A stretch of 64,000 nucleotides of DNA from Caldilineaceae bacterium (lineage in GTDB: Bacteria; Chloroflexota; Anaerolineae; Caldilineales; Caldilineaceae), in NCBI GenBank assembly GCA_019637685.1, contig JAHBVF010000007.1:124001-188000 (forward strand), in the 5' to 3' direction. Below, piece after piece: positions 11,687 through 21,477 of the stretch. The notes beneath the pieces are model-generated. The model had not been told where the DNA came from, did not search any database, and saw only the letters and a program-made list of their open reading frames with translations. Positions within the stretch are counted from its first letter, which is position 1, and every line of letters starts with the position of its first letter. A program made the translations under genes and the position numbers.

Positions 11687-13564
11687 ATGTCAGTTTCCAG
11701 CCCAGCCAAATCGAAAAGCCCGGCCAGCGCAACGCCCCCCGCCGCGCCGCCGGATGATACTTCCGTTCCTCCCGCCAACAAGAACACGCCCGGCTTTTCG
11801 CTGGATGGTTCCTGGCGTTTACAAGTGGTGATTGCGGTGATTGTGCTGTTGGGCGGGCTGCTGGTCCTGCGTCTGTTGGATATGCAACTGCGCACCTGGA
11901 GCCAGTACGCGCCAACCGCGGCCGGCGACAATAGCCGCTATACCGTAGACGACACAACCCCCTGGGGGGTGATTGTGGATCGGGACGGCGTATTGCTGGC
12001 CGGAGATCGCTTCACCTATCGGGTGACAGCCACGCCCAATCACATCGACCGGGAGGAATGGCAGGCTCTTTCCGAGCGGCTGGCCCGGGTGGCAGATATC
12101 CCCGCGGAACAGGTGTGGAACCGGCTGGCCGACAACCCCGACGGGGCCTATGTGGTGCTGGCCTCGAATGTGCCTTTTCACCTGGGCCGCGCCCTGATCG
12201 AAGAAAAGCAGCGGGAGATCGACGCGGCGGACAGCAGCCAGGATTTGAGCCTGCTGCCCCTGGGCAATGTTTTTATCCACGCCCAGCCCCGCCGCTTCTA
12301 TCCCCAGGGAAGTCTGGCCAGCCAGGTTTTGGGTTTTCTCAACGCGGAAAGGAAACCAGTTCTTGGATTGGAGCGTTACTACAACAGCTTTCTGCCCAGC
12401 AATGGCGTTGGCCTGCCCAAAGGCTCTATTTTGCCCCGTACTGTACTGTCAGATCAGCAGCGCAAATTTCTGCCCTCTGGCAGCGAAAAGGGGCTGGTGC
12501 TGACGATCGACCGTACAATCCAGTGGATTATCGAAGAGGAACTGGCCGAAGGTGTGCAGTTCTATGGGGCCGAGTCTGGCTCAGTGATTGTGCTTGACCC
12601 CAAAAGCGGGGCAATTTTGGGGATGGCAAACTACCCCACCTTTGACGCAAACAACTACGAAAACGCGGACCCGGCTTCCTTTACCAACGGGACGATCAGT
12701 GCCCAATACGAGCCGGGGTCCATTTTCAAAGTGATCACAGTGGCCGGCGCGCTGGACGCGGGAGCGGTCGAGCCAACGACTGTCTTCACGGACACGGGTA
12801 CGATTGTGATCGGCCAACGCACCATCCAGAACAGCGGGCGCAACGCGTTGGGCCGCCTGAGCGTGTCCGACGCGCTGGCCCAATCCAATAATGTGGTCAC
12901 AGTACAGATTGCCGAAACACTGGGCGCAGAGAAATTCTACGAGTATGTGGCCCGCTTTGGTTTTGGAGCCGACACCAATGTGGACCTGGCCGGCGAAGTG
13001 CCCGGTCTGGTCAATGCGCCGGGCAGCCGGGTCTGGAGTCTGTCTGATCTGGGAACAAATAGCTTCGGTCAGGGCATTGCTGTCACACCAATTCAGATGG
13101 TCAGTGCTGTGGCCGCCATCGCCAATCAGGGCAGGCTGATGCGGCCCTATGTGGTGGCGGCCAGGGTCCACGGCAATTCAGTGCTGCTGACCCAGCCCAC
13201 GCTGGCCCAGCAGGTGATCAGCCCGGCCAGTGCAGAAAAAATGAAAACTATGATGAAATATGTGATTGAAACCGGGACCCATGCCGCCCAAATTCCTGGC
13301 TATTCAGTAGGGGGCAAGAGCGGCACAGCCGACATCGCCACAGCGGAAGGCTATGTGCTGGACCGTACAATTGCCAGCTACATAGGCTTTGCGCCAGTGG
13401 ATGATCCCCGCTTTGTGATGCTTGTGAAGCTGGACAGGCCCGACCCGAACATCAGCCGCTGGGCCTCTCAGTCGGCAGCACCGCTCTTCAGTCGAATCGG
13501 CAAACGGCTGCTGGATCATTTGAACGTGCCGCCGGACGATGTGCGTTTGGCCCGCAGCCAATAG
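11687..13564 (+). CDS. ftsI: Septal penicillin-binding protein, peptidoglycan transpeptidase FtsI (PBP2/3 type)
   Basis: 625 aa, ATG with AGGAAG upstream. A Pro-rich cytoplasmic tail is followed by one membrane anchor (about residues 46-63, VVIAVIVLLGGLLVLRLL), a dimerisation domain and the transpeptidase domain. Catalytic motifs are SIFK (Ser345, Lys348), SNN (400-402) and KSGT (544-547). It cross-links septal peptidoglycan with FtsW as the partner glycosyltransferase. There is no C-terminal PASTA domain, unlike many Gram-positive homologues. Confidence 0.95.
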   Translation: MSVSSPAKSKSPASATPPAAPPDDTSVPPANKNTPGFSLDGSWRLQVVIAVIVLLGGLLVLRLLDMQLRTWSQYAPTAAGDNSRYTVDDTTPWGVIVDRDGVLLAGDRFTYRVTATPNHIDREEWQALSERLARVADIPAEQVWNRLADNPDGAYVVLASNVPFHLGRALIEEKQREIDAADSSQDLSLLPLGNVFIHAQPRRFYPQGSLASQVLGFLNAERKPVLGLERYYNSFLPSNGVGLPKGSILPRTVLSDQQRKFLPSGSEKGLVLTIDRTIQWIIEEELAEGVQFYGAESGSVIVLDPKSGAILGMANYPTFDANNYENADPASFTNGTISAQYEPGSIFKVITVAGALDAGAVEPTTVFTDTGTIVIGQRTIQNSGRNALGRLSVSDALAQSNNVVTVQIAETLGAEKFYEYVARFGFGADTNVDLAGEVPGLVNAPGSRVWSLSDLGTNSFGQGIAVTPIQMVSAVAAIANQGRLMRPYVVAARVHGNSVLLTQPTLAQQVISPASAEKMKTMMKYVIETGTHAAQIPGYSVGGKSGTADIATAEGYVLDRTIASYIGFAPVDDPRFVMLVKLDRPDPNISRWASQSAAPLFSRIGKRLLDHLNVPPDDVRLARSQ

Positions 13565-13565
13565 G

Positions 13566-13700
13566 ACTGACAGTACAAGTCAGTGTTCATGCCCATTTCG
13601 GGCACAACCAGCAATGAAAATAGGGACGCAGATTACGCAGAAGACACAGATTTACGCAGATTCTATCCGTGTTTATCAGTGTTCATCAGTGGCTATTTTC
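13566..13700. repeat. Intergenic inverted repeats between ftsI and murF
   Basis: Small hairpins ACTGAC/GTCAGT (13566-13584) and TGCCC/GGGCA (13590-13604) follow ftsI. Then comes a larger element bounded by GAAAATAG (13616-13623) and CTATTTTC (13693-13700) whose inside is rich in ACGCAGATT and GTTTATCAGTGTTCATCAGTG units. This internal style resembles the MITE-like elements at 7932 and 41262 and the sequence near 63900. It splits the dcw cluster at the place where murE would be expected. Confidence 0.6.
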
Positions 13701-13787
13701 AGGTTAGGCGGCAGATAGCGGGCGATAGCAAATAGTGGGCGTTCCTGCCCCGATTCCCCCTATCCCCGCCCCATTTGGACAAATGCA

Positions 13788-15314
13788 ATGGCAGAACGTC
13801 CTGTAGTGGAAACCGTCATCACCCATCACACCGTTTGGCACGCGTTGACGGGCGATGTGCCGCCGCTTTCTCTGCCAGCCGCAGGGATCACCCCCGCGGT
13901 GCTGGACAGCCGGGATGTGCGGCCAGGCAGCCTTTTTGCCGCTTTTGTTGGCGAACAGACCGACGGCCATCGCTATATCGGCCAGGCCCTGGAAAAAGGG
14001 GCGGCAGTGGTGATCTGCGAGGAACGGGGGCTGGAGTTTCTGGGCGATCAGAGCGTGCAGGTGATCCGCTGCCAGGACCGGGCGGACAACTGGACAATGC
14101 CCCAGGCCGTGTCCCTGGCCCTGCCGCTTGTCTATGTCGTCGAAAGCACACTGGAAGCCATCCAGCGCCTGGGCGGGTTTCAGCGGCTGCACCGCTGCCG
14201 GGCCGATCTGCGGGTGGTAGGGATCACCGGCAGTGTGGGCAAAACAAGTACCAAAGAGCTGACTGAAACCATACTGTCGCAGCGCTATGCCACCTACAAA
14301 AACCCGGGCAACCTGAACAGCGATCAGGGGCTACCGCTGGCGCTGCTGGGGCTGGGCGCGGACAAAGAGCGCGCTGTGCTGGAGATGGGGATGTACCAGA
14401 TGGGCGAGATCAACCGTCTCTGTCAACTGGCCCGGCCCAGCGTGGGCGTGGTGACGAATGTGGGGCCGAGCCATCTGTCACGCCTGGGAACCATCGAACG
14501 CATTGCCCAGGCCAAGGCGGAACTGGTGGAAGCGCTGCCGGCTGCGGACGACGGCGGTGTCGCGGTTCTGAATTGGGATGACGAACGGGTGCGTCCTATG
14601 GCCGGAATGACCCGTGCCCGTATTTTTTCCTATGGGCTGACGCCGGAAGCCGACCTGTGGGCTGATGAGATCGAAAGCGCCGGGATGGAAGGCATTCGCT
14701 TCCGCTTCCACCACAATGTGGGCCAGGGCAAGACCGACAATCTGTACGTCAAAGTGCCCCTGCTGGGCCGCCACAGTGTACACACCGCCCTGCGCGCGGC
14801 CGCGGTGGGCCTGGTGGAAGGGCTGACCTGGCAGGAGATCGCCGCTGGTTTGCAGCGCAGCACGGGTCAACTGCGGCTCGTTCTGGCCAGCGGGATCAAC
14901 GGCAGCACACTGATCGACGACACCTATAATGCCAGCCCATCCAGCACAATGGCCGCGCTGAATCTGCTGGAAGATTTGCGCAATGGCAGCGGGCGGCGGC
15001 GGGTGGCGGTGTTGGGAGATATGCGGGAACTGGGCGACTTTACCGAAGAAGGACACCGGCAGGTGGGCATCCGGGCCGCGGCCACCAGCGAAATACTTGT
15101 CACCGTAGGCAGTCTGGGGCAGATCATCGGAACCGAAGCCCTGAACGCAGGCTTTCCCCCCGACAATTTGTATATGTTCGAGAATGCAGACGATGCCATC
15201 GAGAAGCTCCGGCGTTTGGTCCAACCCAACGATCTGGTGCTGATCAAAGGCAGTCGGGCCGTGGGTATGGATCGGGTTGTCACTGAAATCAGCCAACAGT
15301 CGAATGAAAGATAG
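13788..15314 (+). CDS. murF: UDP-N-acetylmuramoyl-tripeptide--D-alanyl-D-alanine ligase MurF
   Basis: 508 aa. Mur ligase with three domains: an N-terminal substrate domain with the MurF-type [21 protein letters not shown] block (there as [11 protein letters not shown]), the central ATPase domain with [13 protein letters not shown] as P-loop and the block [12 protein letters not shown], and a C-terminal domain ([28 protein letters not shown]). It adds D-Ala-D-Ala to the UDP-MurNAc-tripeptide. In most dcw clusters murE precedes murF; here it is missing. No strong ribosome binding site precedes the ATG. Confidence 0.96.
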   Translation: MAERPVVETVITHHTVWHALTGDVPPLSLPAAGITPAVLDSRDVRPGSLFAAFVGEQTDGHRYIGQALEKGAAVVICEERGLEFLGDQSVQVIRCQDRADNWTMPQAVSLALPLVYVVESTLEAIQRLGGFQRLHRCRADLRVVGITGSVGKTSTKELTETILSQRYATYKNPGNLNSDQGLPLALLGLGADKERAVLEMGMYQMGEINRLCQLARPSVGVVTNVGPSHLSRLGTIERIAQAKAELVEALPAADDGGVAVLNWDDERVRPMAGMTRARIFSYGLTPEADLWADEIESAGMEGIRFRFHHNVGQGKTDNLYVKVPLLGRHSVHTALRAAAVGLVEGLTWQEIAAGLQRSTGQLRLVLASGINGSTLIDDTYNASPSSTMAALNLLEDLRNGSGRRRVAVLGDMRELGDFTEEGHRQVGIRAAATSEILVTVGSLGQIIGTEALNAGFPPDNLYMFENADDAIEKLRRLVQPNDLVLIKGSRAVGMDRVVTEISQQSNER

Positions 15315-15322
15315 GTAGAGCA

Positions 15323-16327
15323 ATGGATTTCGCACTGACGCTGGGCACAATCAGCTTTTTTATTGCGGTTGTGTGGGGCAGACCCCTGATCAGCCTGCTG
15401 AAACGGTGGAAAATAGGCAAGCAGATCCGCATTGACGGACCAGACAGCCATCACGTCAAAACCGGCACACCCACAATGGGAGGCATTTTGTTTGTGCTGC
15501 CTGTGCTCCTCATCACCGGTGTCTTGAATCTGGCCGAGCTTGCCGGTTTCAGCTTCATCGGCAAAAGCACCCTTTTGCTCTTCTTTTGTGTGGCTGCCCA
15601 CGCGCTGCTGGGAGCTGTGGACGACTGGCAGGGCATCAAAGGCATCCGCGGGCGGGGCGAAGGCATGAGTGCCCGGACCAAAAGCCTTTTTCAGTTCATC
15701 TTTGCTACTATCCTGACAGGCGTGCTCTATTTTGGCCCGCCGGACCTGGACTACGTGGGCATTCCCGGCCAGCCTGAATTTTTCTCATTGGGTATCTTTT
15801 TCATTCCCATATCGATTCTGATCATTGTGGGATTCAGCAACGCCGTCAATCTGACCGACGGGCTGGACAGTCTGGCAGGCAGCACCACAGCGGTAGCCTT
15901 TGCCTCCTACGGGGTGATTGCTTTTCTGCAAAATCAGAGCTATCTGGCCGCCTTCTGCTTTACGATTGTGGGGGCGTTGTTGGCCTTTCTCTGGTTCAAT
16001 GCCCACCCTGCCGAATTGATTATGGGGGATACCGGCAGCCTATCTTTGGGGGCAACCCTGGCCCTGGTGGCGCTGATGACAGGCCAGTGGCTGCTGCTAC
16101 CGGTTGTGGGTTTTATTTTTGTAGCCGAGACCCTTTCGGTGATGTTGCAGGTGGCATCGGCCAAGTTCAGCCGCCGCTTTCTGGGCCGGGATATTCGTAT
16201 CTTCAAGCTGGCACCGCTCCATCACCATTTCGAACTGATTGGCTGGAGCGAAACACAGGTCAAGGAACGTTTCTGGCTGGTCAGTGTGCTGTGCGGAATG
16301 CTGGGGGTTGCCCTGGCGCTGCTATGA
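15323..16327 (+). CDS. mraY: Phospho-N-acetylmuramoyl-pentapeptide transferase MraY
   Basis: 334 aa, integral membrane enzyme with about ten hydrophobic segments. It makes lipid I from UDP-MurNAc-pentapeptide and undecaprenyl phosphate. Family motifs are [10 protein letters not shown] near the N-terminus, DDWQGIKG (aspartate-rich), [25 protein letters not shown] and the C-terminal [17 protein letters not shown]. It ends by overlapping the murD start (ATGA). Confidence 0.97.
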   Translation: MDFALTLGTISFFIAVVWGRPLISLLKRWKIGKQIRIDGPDSHHVKTGTPTMGGILFVLPVLLITGVLNLAELAGFSFIGKSTLLLFFCVAAHALLGAVDDWQGIKGIRGRGEGMSARTKSLFQFIFATILTGVLYFGPPDLDYVGIPGQPEFFSLGIFFIPISILIIVGFSNAVNLTDGLDSLAGSTTAVAFASYGVIAFLQNQSYLAAFCFTIVGALLAFLWFNAHPAELIMGDTGSLSLGATLALVALMTGQWLLLPVVGFIFVAETLSVMLQVASAKFSRRFLGRDIRIFKLAPLHHHFELIGWSETQVKERFWLVSVLCGMLGVALALL

Positions 16328-17844
16328 ATGGAACAGCTATGTTCGACTTTCGAAATCGCAATGTACTGATATTGGGGCTGGCCCGCCAGGGGTTGGCCCT
16401 CTGCCGTTATTTTGTGGCAAAGGGGGCCAATGTCACTGTGAGCGACGCCGCGCCCGCGGAGAAGCTGGGCGCGGAACTGGCCGCGCTCGACGATCTGCCC
16501 GTCACGCTTGCCCTGGGAGGACACCCGGAATCCCTGCTGGACGGCTGCGATCTGCTCTGCTTGAGCGGGGGTGTGCCAGCCCAAATCCCCCTTGTGCAGG
16601 AGGCCATCCGCCGGGGCATTCGCCTGAGCAACGACAGCCTGCTCACCCTGCAACTGGCCCCGTGCCCGGTCATTGCCATCACCGGCAGCAGCGGCAAGAC
16701 AACGACCACCACACTGGTGGGCGAAATGCTGCGCCGCACCTTTGCCCATAGCGGCTGCACAGTCCACGTGGGCGGGAATATTGGCCTGCCGCTCCTCGAT
16801 CGGCTGGTCGGCATCGGCGAGGACGATCTGATTGTGCTGGAGCTGAGCAGTTTCCAACTGGAGATTTTTGATCCGGCCATTGCCCACGGGTCCCTGACAG
16901 GGATAGGACCGGATGTGGCCGCGGTGGTGAATATCACGCCCAACCATCTGGACCGTCACCCTTCCATGCGGGCCTATGCCGACGCCAAGCTAAATCTGCT
17001 GCGCAATCTGAAGGCGTCCAGCCGTGTGGTGGTGAATGGGGACGACCCCGTGACCCAGCGTCTTGGCCCGGAACGGGACGACTGGGAGAAATTGCCCGCC
17101 GAGTGGGAATTGGACGATCTCCTGGCTGTGGAGCGGGAGCGGCTGGCAGCCCTGCCGGGACAGCCCATATTCTTCAGCCGCCAGCCACACGGAGAGACAG
17201 GCGCGTGGCTGGATGGGGATTCGCTGGTCTATGCGGGCCAGCCCTTTTGCCAGCGGGGGGATGTGCGTCTGCGGGGCGAGCACAACATCAGCAATCTGCT
17301 GGCCGCGGCAGCCATTGCCGGCGCGGTCGGGGCCAGTGTGGAAGCGATGGGAGAGACGGCCTCCACTTTTACCGGTGTGCGCCACCGCCTGGAGGAGGTC
17401 TCCCGCCGGGGAGGTGTCACGTGGATTAACGACAGCATTGCCACCGCGCCGGAACGGGCCATTGCAGGTCTGCGGGTCTTTTCGCCCGGCGAGCAGACGC
17501 TTGTTCTGTTGGCGGGGGGCAAGGACAAAAATCTGCCCTGGGAAGGCTTTGCCGAAGAGACGCTGCGCCGGGTGAATTTCCTCATCGGCTTTGGCCAGGC
17601 CGGGCCAATGATTGTGCAAACCGTGCGGGAATGGGCCACCTTCCGCCGGGTAACGCCGCCTGAATCAGCCATTGTGAATCGGTTGGAAGAAGCTGTACAA
17701 TTGGCGGGCCAGATCGCCCGGCCTGGCACAGTTGTCCTGCTCTCTCCCGGCGGCACCAGCTACGACGCCTATCGTAATTTTGAAGAACGGGGCGAGCATT
17801 TTCGCCGTCTGGTTGCCCACATGCAGATGGAAGCGGTCCGATGA
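16324..17844 (+). CDS. murD: UDP-N-acetylmuramoyl-L-alanine--D-glutamate ligase MurD
   Basis: 506 aa. The ATG at 16324 overlaps the mraY stop in ATGA and gives [23 protein letters not shown], a typical MurD N-terminus; ATG 16339 is an alternative. The P-loop is [14 protein letters not shown], followed by [19 protein letters not shown] and ITPNHLDRH, all family motifs. The C-terminal domain holds [22 protein letters not shown] and [12 protein letters not shown]. It adds D-Glu in cytoplasmic peptidoglycan synthesis. Its own stop overlaps ftsW by ATGA, so translation is likely coupled. Confidence 0.96.
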   Translation: MNGTAMFDFRNRNVLILGLARQGLALCRYFVAKGANVTVSDAAPAEKLGAELAALDDLPVTLALGGHPESLLDGCDLLCLSGGVPAQIPLVQEAIRRGIRLSNDSLLTLQLAPCPVIAITGSSGKTTTTTLVGEMLRRTFAHSGCTVHVGGNIGLPLLDRLVGIGEDDLIVLELSSFQLEIFDPAIAHGSLTGIGPDVAAVVNITPNHLDRHPSMRAYADAKLNLLRNLKASSRVVVNGDDPVTQRLGPERDDWEKLPAEWELDDLLAVERERLAALPGQPIFFSRQPHGETGAWLDGDSLVYAGQPFCQRGDVRLRGEHNISNLLAAAAIAGAVGASVEAMGETASTFTGVRHRLEEVSRRGGVTWINDSIATAPERAIAGLRVFSPGEQTLVLLAGGKDKNLPWEGFAEETLRRVNFLIGFGQAGPMIVQTVREWATFRRVTPPESAIVNRLEEAVQLAGQIARPGTVVLLSPGGTSYDAYRNFEERGEHFRRLVAHMQMEAVR

Positions 17845-19166
17845 CAGCTATCAACCAGAAACTCACCAGCCGACCCAGCGCCCGCGCCTACGACTGGGGG
17901 CTGATTACTGTGATTACGGCGCTCCTGCTTTTTGGTGGCGTGATGGTTTTCAGCGCCAGTTTTCCCTGGGCCATGAGCTATCAGGCCACGCCTTTCTTCT
18001 ATATTCTGCGCCATCTGCAATGGATGGCCCTGGGGCTGGCCGCGCTCGTCACCGCGGCGTCCATCCCCTACACTGTCTGGGAGCGCTGGAGTGTGCCCCT
18101 GCTGGCAATTGGCCTGCTGGCGCTGATGGCTGTAATCTTTCTGGGCGACAGCCGATTTGGGGCCAGACGCACGCTGTTGGGCGGCAGTGTCCAGCCCAGC
18201 GAGCCGGTCAAGATTATTGTACTGATTTACATCAGCACCTGGCTGGCCAGCAAAGGCAGCCGTATCCGGGACATCAATTATGGCCTGATTCCCTTTGGCA
18301 TTTTGATGGGGGTGGTGGCCGGTTTGATTGTGGCCCAGCCGGACATCAGCACAACGATTCTGATTGTCTCGACAGCATCCATCATTTTCTTCTTGGCTGG
18401 CGCAGAAATCCGCCAGATTCTCTTTGGTGGTTCCATAGCGATTGGCACGTTCTGGCTGGTGGTCACCCGCAACAGCTATGCCCAGGAGCGGGTAAGCGCG
18501 CTGATGCAATCGATCCAGAATCCGCTCTCCAGCACCGAACACCAGATCGCCCAGGCGTCGGAAGCCCTGGTCACGGGTGGGCCGGTGGGCGCGGGCCTGG
18601 GCAAGGCCCTGGAAAAATTCCCAGGCAACCTGCCCCTGAGCTGGTCGGACAATATCTTTGCGATTGTGGGGGAGGAACTGGGACTGATCGGCACGCTGCT
18701 GGTCATTCTGCTTTTCGCCCTTTTCGCCTATCGGGGCCTGCGCATCGCCTCCCGCACACCGGATATGTTTGGCTCGCTCCTGGCCGCAGGGATCACCTGC
18801 CTGATCACCCTGCAAGCGCTGCTGCACATTGCGGTGGTGGTGGCCGTTGCCCCGCCCACAGGCATCACACTCCCCTTTGTCAGCTTTGGGGGCAGTTCAA
18901 TGGTGACAATGCTGGGGGCCGCCGGCATTCTACTGAGTATCAGCCGGTTTCAGGGCTGGCAACCCACCCGGGGACCGAGCAGAAAGACGAACAACAATGC
19001 GACTTTTGATCTCCGGTGGGGGAACCGGCGGACACGTGTATCCCGCGCTGGCGGTTCTGCCCCATCTCGCAAAAGCAGCCCAGGCAAACGGGCAACCCGC
19101 ACACCAGCCCGCAGCGCAAAACGAAGTACAGCCCGCGCCCCAAGCCGCGGTCGCAGCCGGGCCTGA
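17841..19166 (+). CDS. ftsW: Peptidoglycan glycosyltransferase FtsW (SEDS family) with basic C-terminal tail
   Basis: 441 aa, about ten membrane segments. It polymerises lipid II at the septum. SEDS signatures include [54 protein letters not shown] and [17 protein letters not shown]. The membrane core ends near residue 375. Beyond it the frame continues for about 65 residues very rich in Arg, Ser, Thr and Ala, and its last 170 nt are read through the 5' end of murG in another frame. Such a long overlap is unusual; the tail may be cytoplasmic and disordered. Confidence 0.95.
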   Translation: MTAINQKLTSRPSARAYDWGLITVITALLLFGGVMVFSASFPWAMSYQATPFFYILRHLQWMALGLAALVTAASIPYTVWERWSVPLLAIGLLALMAVIFLGDSRFGARRTLLGGSVQPSEPVKIIVLIYISTWLASKGSRIRDINYGLIPFGILMGVVAGLIVAQPDISTTILIVSTASIIFFLAGAEIRQILFGGSIAIGTFWLVVTRNSYAQERVSALMQSIQNPLSSTEHQIAQASEALVTGGPVGAGLGKALEKFPGNLPLSWSDNIFAIVGEELGLIGTLLVILLFALFAYRGLRIASRTPDMFGSLLAAGITCLITLQALLHIAVVVAVAPPTGITLPFVSFGGSSMVTMLGAAGILLSISRFQGWQPTRGPSRKTNNNATFDLRWGNRRTRVSRAGGSAPSRKSSPGKRATRTPARSAKRSTARAPSRGRSRA

Positions 19167-20208
19167 AATCCTGTGGGCTGGCAGCCCCGGCGGGGTAGAG
19201 CGTAGTCTGGTAGAGTCCGAGCAGATTCCCTTTGCGCCTATTCAGACCGGGCAACTGCGCGGGATGAATCCATTGACTGCATTGGGAAATGCAGGCAAAA
19301 TGGTGGTGGGCGTGCGCCAGGCCCGCAGCCTGATCGCGGATTTTCGCCCGGATGTCTGTTTTGTCACCGGGGGCTATGTCTGCACACCGGTGGCGATTGC
19401 CTGCCGCACGGCAGGTGTGCCCGTGCTGGTCTATCTGCCCGACCTGACGCCTGGGCTGGCGATTCGGATGCTGGGAACCATTGCCCAGCAGGTGGCGGTC
19501 AGCTTTCCAGAGACAGCCACTTATTTTGGGAACAAAGGCATTGTCACGGGCTATCCCGTGCGCCAGGCCCTGCTGGATGCTGTGCAGGACCGGCACACAG
19601 CCCGGCAGCAGTTGGGCCAGGCATTGGGCGTGGAATGGCGCGAGGACGACAGCCACCTGCCCCTGCTGCTCGTCTTTGGCGGCAGCCAGGGCGCACACAG
19701 TATCAATCAGGCCATCTGGTCGGCCCTGCCCGAACTGCTGCCCCTGGCCCAGATTGTACACATTGTGGGCGTGCGGGATTGGCCGCTGCTGGCCCAGCAT
19801 CAACCGGCTTTGCCAGAAGCGCTGTCCCGGCGGTATCATCCAGTTGACTATCTCCACGACGAGATGGCCCTGGCCCTGGCCTCGGCAGACCTGGCAGTGG
19901 CACGGGCTGGAGCCAGCACTCTGGCCGAATTTCCTATCGCCCGGCTGCCGTCTGTGCTGGTGCCGCTGCCCATTTCCGGCGGTCATCAGTTTCCCAACGC
20001 CCACAAATTGGCTGATGCAGGCGGAGCGTTGATTGTGCGGGATGAAGAATTGGCAGAGAAGCTGCTGCCCGCGCTGAAATCTCTCTTGACAGACGAATCC
20101 CGGCGGCTGCAAATGGGGGCTGATGTGGCAAAACTCAGTTGTCCCCAGGCTGGTCTGAATATTGCCAGGGCTTTGCTGGCACTGGGCGGTGGGAAGAAGC
20201 AACTATGA
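18997..20208 (+). CDS. murG: UDP-N-acetylglucosamine--undecaprenyl-pyrophosphoryl-MurNAc-pentapeptide GlcNAc transferase MurG
   Basis: 403 aa, membrane-associated GT-B enzyme that makes lipid II. The start [22 protein letters not shown] is canonical, so the gene really begins inside ftsW. Residues ~27-55 are a low-complexity Ala/Gln/Pro-rich insertion that ordinary MurG lacks, and they end where ftsW ends. The second domain holds LVFGGSQGAHSIN, the sugar-nucleotide site ARAGASTLAEF and PLPISGGHQFPNA. Confidence 0.96.
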   Translation: MRLLISGGGTGGHVYPALAVLPHLAKAAQANGQPAHQPAAQNEVQPAPQAAVAAGPEILWAGSPGGVERSLVESEQIPFAPIQTGQLRGMNPLTALGNAGKMVVGVRQARSLIADFRPDVCFVTGGYVCTPVAIACRTAGVPVLVYLPDLTPGLAIRMLGTIAQQVAVSFPETATYFGNKGIVTGYPVRQALLDAVQDRHTARQQLGQALGVEWREDDSHLPLLLVFGGSQGAHSINQAIWSALPELLPLAQIVHIVGVRDWPLLAQHQPALPEALSRRYHPVDYLHDEMALALASADLAVARAGASTLAEFPIARLPSVLVPLPISGGHQFPNAHKLADAGGALIVRDEELAEKLLPALKSLLTDESRRLQMGADVAKLSCPQAGLNIARALLALGGGKKQL

Positions 20209-20227
20209 CAAGACCTGGTATACGCCT

Positions 20228-20881
20228 ATGCTAAGTCAACCCGAAAGTCTTATTTCCCTACTGGTCTATTTCATCTTCCTGGGTTTGATCGGCGCACGCC
20301 GGGGCTGGAAGAAGGAGATGCTGGTCTTTGTGCTGGGCTTTGCCAGCTATCTGGTGTTGCTTCAAACCCAGGGACGGCTGGCCTTTCTGATCAACACGGG
20401 TGGCAACTACGCGCTGGCCGGCTTCCCGTCGGATCAGGAGGGGCTGGTTGCTGTCTTTTCCGCGCCGCCCATCATCAGCAACGACAACCGGGAAACCTTG
20501 ATATTTTTTACGTGGGCGCTGATTCTGGTGGGTCTCTATTTCCTGGGAGATCGGATATTCCAGAAAGACGCGGGCAAATCCAAATCCTTGGGTTTTCTGG
20601 CAGGCATTGCCAACGGAATTCTCTATCTCAGCCTCATCGCGACACGAATGTTTCCCATCTTTAGCGGCGACGCTGAGCTGGCCGATGCACCGCCGGGGAC
20701 CCAATTCCAGCAGGTCATCAATCGTTTGCGGGATTTTCTCGACGCGCAGTTGACCGCGTTTTTTGCCGGTGTTTCGCGCAGCGAACAGCGCACGCTGCTG
20801 ATGATTACCATCTTTCTGATCATCGCTATCGCTGCCTATAGCCTGTTCGGCGGGCGAAAATCCCAGGCCCAGAAGAAATAG
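20228..20881 (+). CDS. CvpA-like membrane protein A
   Basis: 217 aa from ATG 20228; the ribosome binding site is weak and an upstream start is possible. About five hydrophobic segments are seen (near residues 10-22, 32-47, 96-112, 122-140 and 190-205). The opening LVYFIFLGLIGARRGWKKEMLVFVLG resembles the first helix and RG(W)KKE turn of the colicin V production (CvpA) family. The function is unknown. It is paired with a second such gene 4 bp downstream, between murG and murC, which suggests a cell-envelope role. Confidence 0.6.
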   Translation: MLSQPESLISLLVYFIFLGLIGARRGWKKEMLVFVLGFASYLVLLQTQGRLAFLINTGGNYALAGFPSDQEGLVAVFSAPPIISNDNRETLIFFTWALILVGLYFLGDRIFQKDAGKSKSLGFLAGIANGILYLSLIATRMFPIFSGDAELADAPPGTQFQQVINRLRDFLDAQLTAFFAGVSRSEQRTLLMITIFLIIAIAAYSLFGGRKSQAQKK

Positions 20882-20885
20882 AGAT

Positions 20886-21440
20886 ATGGGACCGATCGAG
20901 ACTTATTTCACTACTATCGCTGTCCTGTTTATCTTTATTGGAATCGCCCGAGGCTATGCCAAAGAGTTGAGTACGACTGTTGTAATTTTGGTGGCTATCT
21001 TTCTGCTGGATGTGATTGACACCCGATTGAACCCCCTGCTGCTTACGCTGGTAAAGACAATCTTCCCGGATTTTGGGACGGCAGCCACCGCGAGCAATCT
21101 ATTGCTGTGCAGTGTCTACAGTATACTGTTTATTGGCGCAGTCTTTGCCAATTATTCAGGCAACACCCTAAACCTGGGGGGCAAGCAGGCCGACCCCCCA
21201 GTGGGTACGTACATCAGCGCGGCCGTCGGGCTGCTGAACGGCTATCTGGTGGCGGGAACTCTCTGGTTCTACCAGGACCTCTATGCCTATCCTTTCAAGT
21301 TTTTTGGCGGGGGTATTGCACAGCCCCTGTCGGCCACAGCCCAGGTAATGGTGGAGTTGCTGCCCCAAAAGCTGGCCACCAACGCGGGGTATTTGATGAT
21401 TCCCATCGCACTCATTATCCTGCTGCGGGCCAAAGGATAG
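20886..21440 (+). CDS. CvpA-like membrane protein B
   Basis: 184 aa, four to five membrane segments. The N-terminus ([33 protein letters not shown]) has the CvpA-type helix-RGYxKE-helix pattern, and [15 protein letters not shown] is a typical later helix. It follows its neighbour by 4 bp, so the two are probably translated together and may form a complex. No catalytic motif is seen. Confidence 0.6.
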   Translation: MGPIETYFTTIAVLFIFIGIARGYAKELSTTVVILVAIFLLDVIDTRLNPLLLTLVKTIFPDFGTAATASNLLLCSVYSILFIGAVFANYSGNTLNLGGKQADPPVGTYISAAVGLLNGYLVAGTLWFYQDLYAYPFKFFGGGIAQPLSATAQVMVELLPQKLATNAGYLMIPIALIILLRAKG

Positions 21441-21477
21441 ACTCGCGGGGAAACCAGAAACGGCAAATTTGCACCCA

